From NCBI GenBank assembly GCA_015058575.1, contig SVBZ01000034.1, forward strand, positions 1 through 45,695: DNA of 45,695 nucleotides, written 5' to 3'. Shown in pieces: positions 43,179 to 45,695 of this stretch; positions within the stretch are counted from its first letter, which is position 1; each line of letters begins with the position of its first letter. A program made the translations under genes and the position numbers. The notes beneath the pieces were generated by a model, which saw only the letters and a list, made by a program, of their open reading frames with translations, ran no database searches and was not told where the DNA came from. Origin of the DNA: Pseudoselenomonas ruminantium. GTDB lineage: Bacteria > Bacillota > Negativicutes > Selenomonadales > Selenomonadaceae.

Positions 43179-45377
43179 ATGCATTTTGTCCAAAAGCTAA
43201 GCTGCCTGCTGCTAAGCTTGATACTATTGGCACTGCCGCCCACGAGAAGTTTTGCTGAGCCGCCTGCCTATCAGACCATCCGTATCGGCATCGCCAATGA
43301 CCGGCGCCCCGGCCCAGCCAACGATGCCATCCGGCTGCTGACCAGCTATAACACCGCCTATTTAGCAGAAATTGCCAAAATCACACATTGGCAATACGAA
43401 ATCTATCACGGATCAGCAGCAGACTGCCTGGAGCGCCTGAATGACGGCAGGCTCGACCTTGTCGCGCCCGTATGCAATGCCGCTTTCGCAAACGAATCCT
43501 ATCTTTTCTCCCGAGGGTATTCCTGCTATGCCGTTCTCGGCCTTTATACGCGCAGCGACAATACCTCCATTGATGCTGACTATGCCGCAACTATCAACGG
43601 CTCTACCATTGGCGTACTGGACAGCGAGGACATCCAGCAGCGCCTGCAATTCTACATCAATGCGAATGGCTGGTCTGTAACGCTCCGCACCTACCCATCG
43701 GGCGATGCACTCAATAACGCCCTGCAGCAAGGCGAAGTCCAGCTCATAGCCAGCACTGTATTCAACTTGACTGGCAACGAGCGCTGGGTTGCTTTCGTGA
43801 CTACTATTCCCCAGCAATACCTGACCACCCCCGCTCATACTACGTTGATGAGCGAGCTGAATCAGGCTATCCTGAACATCGAGATGACAAATCCCTCATT
43901 CGAGACACGTCTGGAGCGGGAATACCTCGATCCAAGCATCTACAAAATGGCCCGCTACTCCGAACAGCAGCAGGCATACATACGCACAGCACCGGCCATA
44001 CGCGTGGTCTTTCCCGGCACATTCGCACCAATCGTCCAAAAAAACAGGGATTTCGGCAATATCTACGGCATAGCTCCAGATATCCTGACACTACTGATGA
44101 ATGCCACGGGAATCGTTTTCCAACCCAGCATTGCTGACTCATACGATGATGCGATACGCATGTTGCACACGCATGATGCTGAAGCAATGTTTGCCGTCTA
44201 TGTCAACGATCCCAAGCTGCAATTCATGCAATTTTCCAATAATATTCTCTGGCTGCCATTCACACCGGTCATTGCCCGGACCCGCAGCGACTCCGCCCGC
44301 CCAGAACGCATCGTCCTGCCAACCTGCTTTACTGGCCTGCGGGATTTCTTCCAGCGACTCAATCCGCAGGCAAAAGTGACCGAACTCGCAGACCCCGAAG
44401 AGTGTCTCTATGCCGTTGAACAGGGCCAATACGATTGCACTTATCTGCCGCAGCCATACCTGTCCAAAAACAAGAATGTGCTGCTGCACTTTCAGCTCAA
44501 AGTGCTTGAAAACACCACCATTTCTGTCCCGATTTGCCTGATGTTCCGCGCAGACACCCCTGAAGCACTATGCCGCACAGTCAACACAGCACTATTGGGC
44601 TTGCCGCAAAATCAGCTATCACAGATTATCCAACACAACAGTGAGCCAGACGTTTCCTTTGGCTATCTGCTGAGCCAGCACCCGTTGTCCCTGACCATCG
44701 GCCTGCTGATTATCTTCACCATTCTGGCTACAGCGATATTCCTGATATACCGCAACCGCCTGGAACAGGAAAAGAACCGCATTCTCCGTGCCCGTGAAGC
44801 CGAACTCCAGCAAGCCCTTGACGCCGTGGAAATCCTGCAGGAAGACCGCGATAACTACAAGCATAACGCTGAAACCGACCATCTGACGGGCTGCCTCAAT
44901 AAAGCTGCTATGACCGCACAGTGCCAGCAGATTCTCGAAAAGATTCCCAACGACTGGTCAGCATCCTTCTTCATCATCGACCTCGACCACTTCAAAGAAG
45001 CTAACGATACCTACGGCCATCAGCGCGGCGACGATATTCTCGTCGAATTTGCCAGCATGCTCTACGATATCCTGCCGCCCCGCACGCATATCGGCCGCTT
45101 CGGCGGCGACGAATTCACACTGCTTATCGTGCAAGAGGACAAGGGTGACTGCGAGGCTTATGCCAGCATGCTTGCCGAACTCATCCTTGAACAGACTCGT
45201 GGTTTAATCGTCTCCGGTACGCCAGGCAATGTAACCGCCAGCATCGGCGTCGCCATCAGCCCCGCAGGCAGTGGCAATGACCGCCATAATCTCGACAGCA
45301 TATTCCGTCGCGCCGACCGCGCACTCTACGACGTCAAAGAAAGCTGCCGCGATAGCTATCGGATTTATCAGCACTGA
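43179..45377 (+). CDS. Membrane diguanylate cyclase with two periplasmic solute-binding modules
   Basis: A 732-residue sensor enzyme. Signal peptide (FVQKLSCLLLSLILLALPP), two family-3 solute-binding modules (about 35-260 and 280-495), a membrane segment (about 503-525), a coiled coil, and a GGDEF domain (about 565-732) with the intact signature RFGGDEFTLL near residue 641 and DHLTGCLNKAAM at its start. The residues upstream (PPRTHIGRF) lack the RxxD inhibitory site, so product inhibition by that route is not expected. The ATG at 43179 has AAAAGGGG upstream. It is in an operon with the phosphodiesterase, so the two could set c-di-GMP in opposite ways on related ligands. Confidence 0.9.
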   Translation: MHFVQKLSCLLLSLILLALPPTRSFAEPPAYQTIRIGIANDRRPGPANDAIRLLTSYNTAYLAEIAKITHWQYEIYHGSAADCLERLNDGRLDLVAPVCNAAFANESYLFSRGYSCYAVLGLYTRSDNTSIDADYAATINGSTIGVLDSEDIQQRLQFYINANGWSVTLRTYPSGDALNNALQQGEVQLIASTVFNLTGNERWVAFVTTIPQQYLTTPAHTTLMSELNQAILNIEMTNPSFETRLEREYLDPSIYKMARYSEQQQAYIRTAPAIRVVFPGTFAPIVQKNRDFGNIYGIAPDILTLLMNATGIVFQPSIADSYDDAIRMLHTHDAEAMFAVYVNDPKLQFMQFSNNILWLPFTPVIARTRSDSARPERIVLPTCFTGLRDFFQRLNPQAKVTELADPEECLYAVEQGQYDCTYLPQPYLSKNKNVLLHFQLKVLENTTISVPICLMFRADTPEALCRTVNTALLGLPQNQLSQIIQHNSEPDVSFGYLLSQHPLSLTIGLLIIFTILATAIFLIYRNRLEQEKNRILRAREAELQQALDAVEILQEDRDNYKHNAETDHLTGCLNKAAMTAQCQQILEKIPNDWSASFFIIDLDHFKEANDTYGHQRGDDILVEFASMLYDILPPRTHIGRFGGDEFTLLIVQEDKGDCEAYASMLAELILEQTRGLIVSGTPGNVTASIGVAISPAGSGNDRHNLDSIFRRADRALYDVKESCRDSYRIYQH

Positions 45378-45415
45378 AAAACGCTGGGAAATGCACGTCA
45401 TTTCCCAGCGTTTTT
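45377..45415 (+). terminator. Terminator of the c-di-GMP sensor operon
   Basis: A perfect 17-bp stem (AAAAACGCTGGGAAATG and its complement) with loop CACGT and trailing T residues, overlapping the end of the cyclase gene. Confidence 0.95.
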
Positions 45416-45494
45416 TACTGTATATTCCGCTCACAAAAACTCCGACCCAAATTGCAGTTTGTAAATTACCGTGTTTTTATTCGAGGAAAGCCGC

Positions 45495-45693
45495 GCCGCC
45501 GGGCAGGGGAGTACCAACGCTTCACTTAGATGCTTTGCTAAAAATATTTTTTGCCTTTAACTAAGCATTGAAAAAGTTCCCAAACGCGCTACGCTTGAAC
45601 GGTGTGAATTTTTCAACGGAATGTGTAGGCAAAAAATATTTTCTTCACGCAAACCATCAATGTTACGCTTATGGTACTCCCCTGCCCGGCGGC
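45495..45693. repeat. 199-bp palindromic element B
   Basis: Perfect 22-base terminal inverted repeats at 45495-45516 and 45672-45693 (beginning GCCGCCGGGCAGGGG). Inner blocks also pair: AAAATATTTTTTGCCT at 45541-45556 against 45627-45642, and TTGAAAAA at 45568-45575 against 45609-45616. The central loop holds GTTCCCAAACGCG. No protein is encoded. Together with element A it frames the window; the lengths are close (199 and 201) but the sequences differ. It may be a MITE or a long structured RNA. Confidence 0.8.
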
Positions 45694-45695
45694 TT

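Overview
The window looks like chromosomal DNA of a diderm Firmicute of the class Negativicutes, most likely a Selenomonas-like member of the Selenomonadales. This is inferred, not searched. The reasons are the gene content (futalosine-route menaquinone genes, a SUF operon with SufU, succinate-CoA ligase, RTX-type secreted protein), signal-peptide proteins suited to a periplasm, a moderate GC content, and clear sigma-A promoters with AGGAGG-type ribosome sites. No rRNA, tRNA, CRISPR array, insertion sequence or phage gene was recognised.

Layout. 1-313: a 200-bp GC-rich palindromic element and the sucD terminator. 0.3-4.7 kb (minus): galM, an iron-type alcohol dehydrogenase, sucC, sucD, read as one unit from a good promoter. 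4.8-14 kb: small conserved unknown, HAD hydrolase with a REC/degenerate-GGDEF/EAL phosphodiesterase, AzgA-type purine permease, Crp-like regulator plus membrane-anchored unknown, alanine racemase, NusG-II/Gx membrane pair, sodium-dependent transporter. 14-18.2 kb: a 1210-residue RTX-repeat protein with a zinc-protease motif, and a low-molecular-weight phosphatase. 18.2-24.3 kb: a patchwork of exported proteins (PGRP-like amidase, C39-like peptidase, a secreted unknown with a DUF4127 protein, an alpha/beta-hydrolase-like protein whose apparent nucleophile position is Asn) mixed with at least four broken gene pieces. 24.5-27.8 kb: three zinc-ribbon proteins, one a PrsW-type membrane protease. 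27.8-33.4 kb: a guanine deaminase with a signal peptide, then an MTAP-like phosphorylase, mqnC and two tandem mqnE-like radical-SAM genes. 33.6-35.5 kb: secreted small protein, Crp/Fnr regulator with a flavin reductase, and a cluster of DnaA boxes. 35.5-40.1 kb: sufC-sufB-sufD-sufS-sufU. 40.4-45.4 kb: a membrane c-di-GMP phosphodiesterase followed by a diguanylate cyclase, both with periplasmic solute-binding modules. 45.4-45.7 kb: terminator and a second 200-bp palindromic element.

How it fits together. The strongest biological themes are (a) menaquinone synthesis by an apparently modified futalosine route, in which a phosphorylase of the MTAP/PNP family sits with MqnC and two MqnE paralogues; (b) c-di-GMP control by three proteins, two of which form an opposing periplasmic-sensor pair; (c) a degenerating and probably recombining locus of exported envelope proteins; and (d) a cluster of six DnaA-box-like sites in the promoter region of a flavin reductase/Crp operon, away from any visible dnaA. 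All start sites moved from the longest open frame are justified by ribosome-binding sites or signal peptides.
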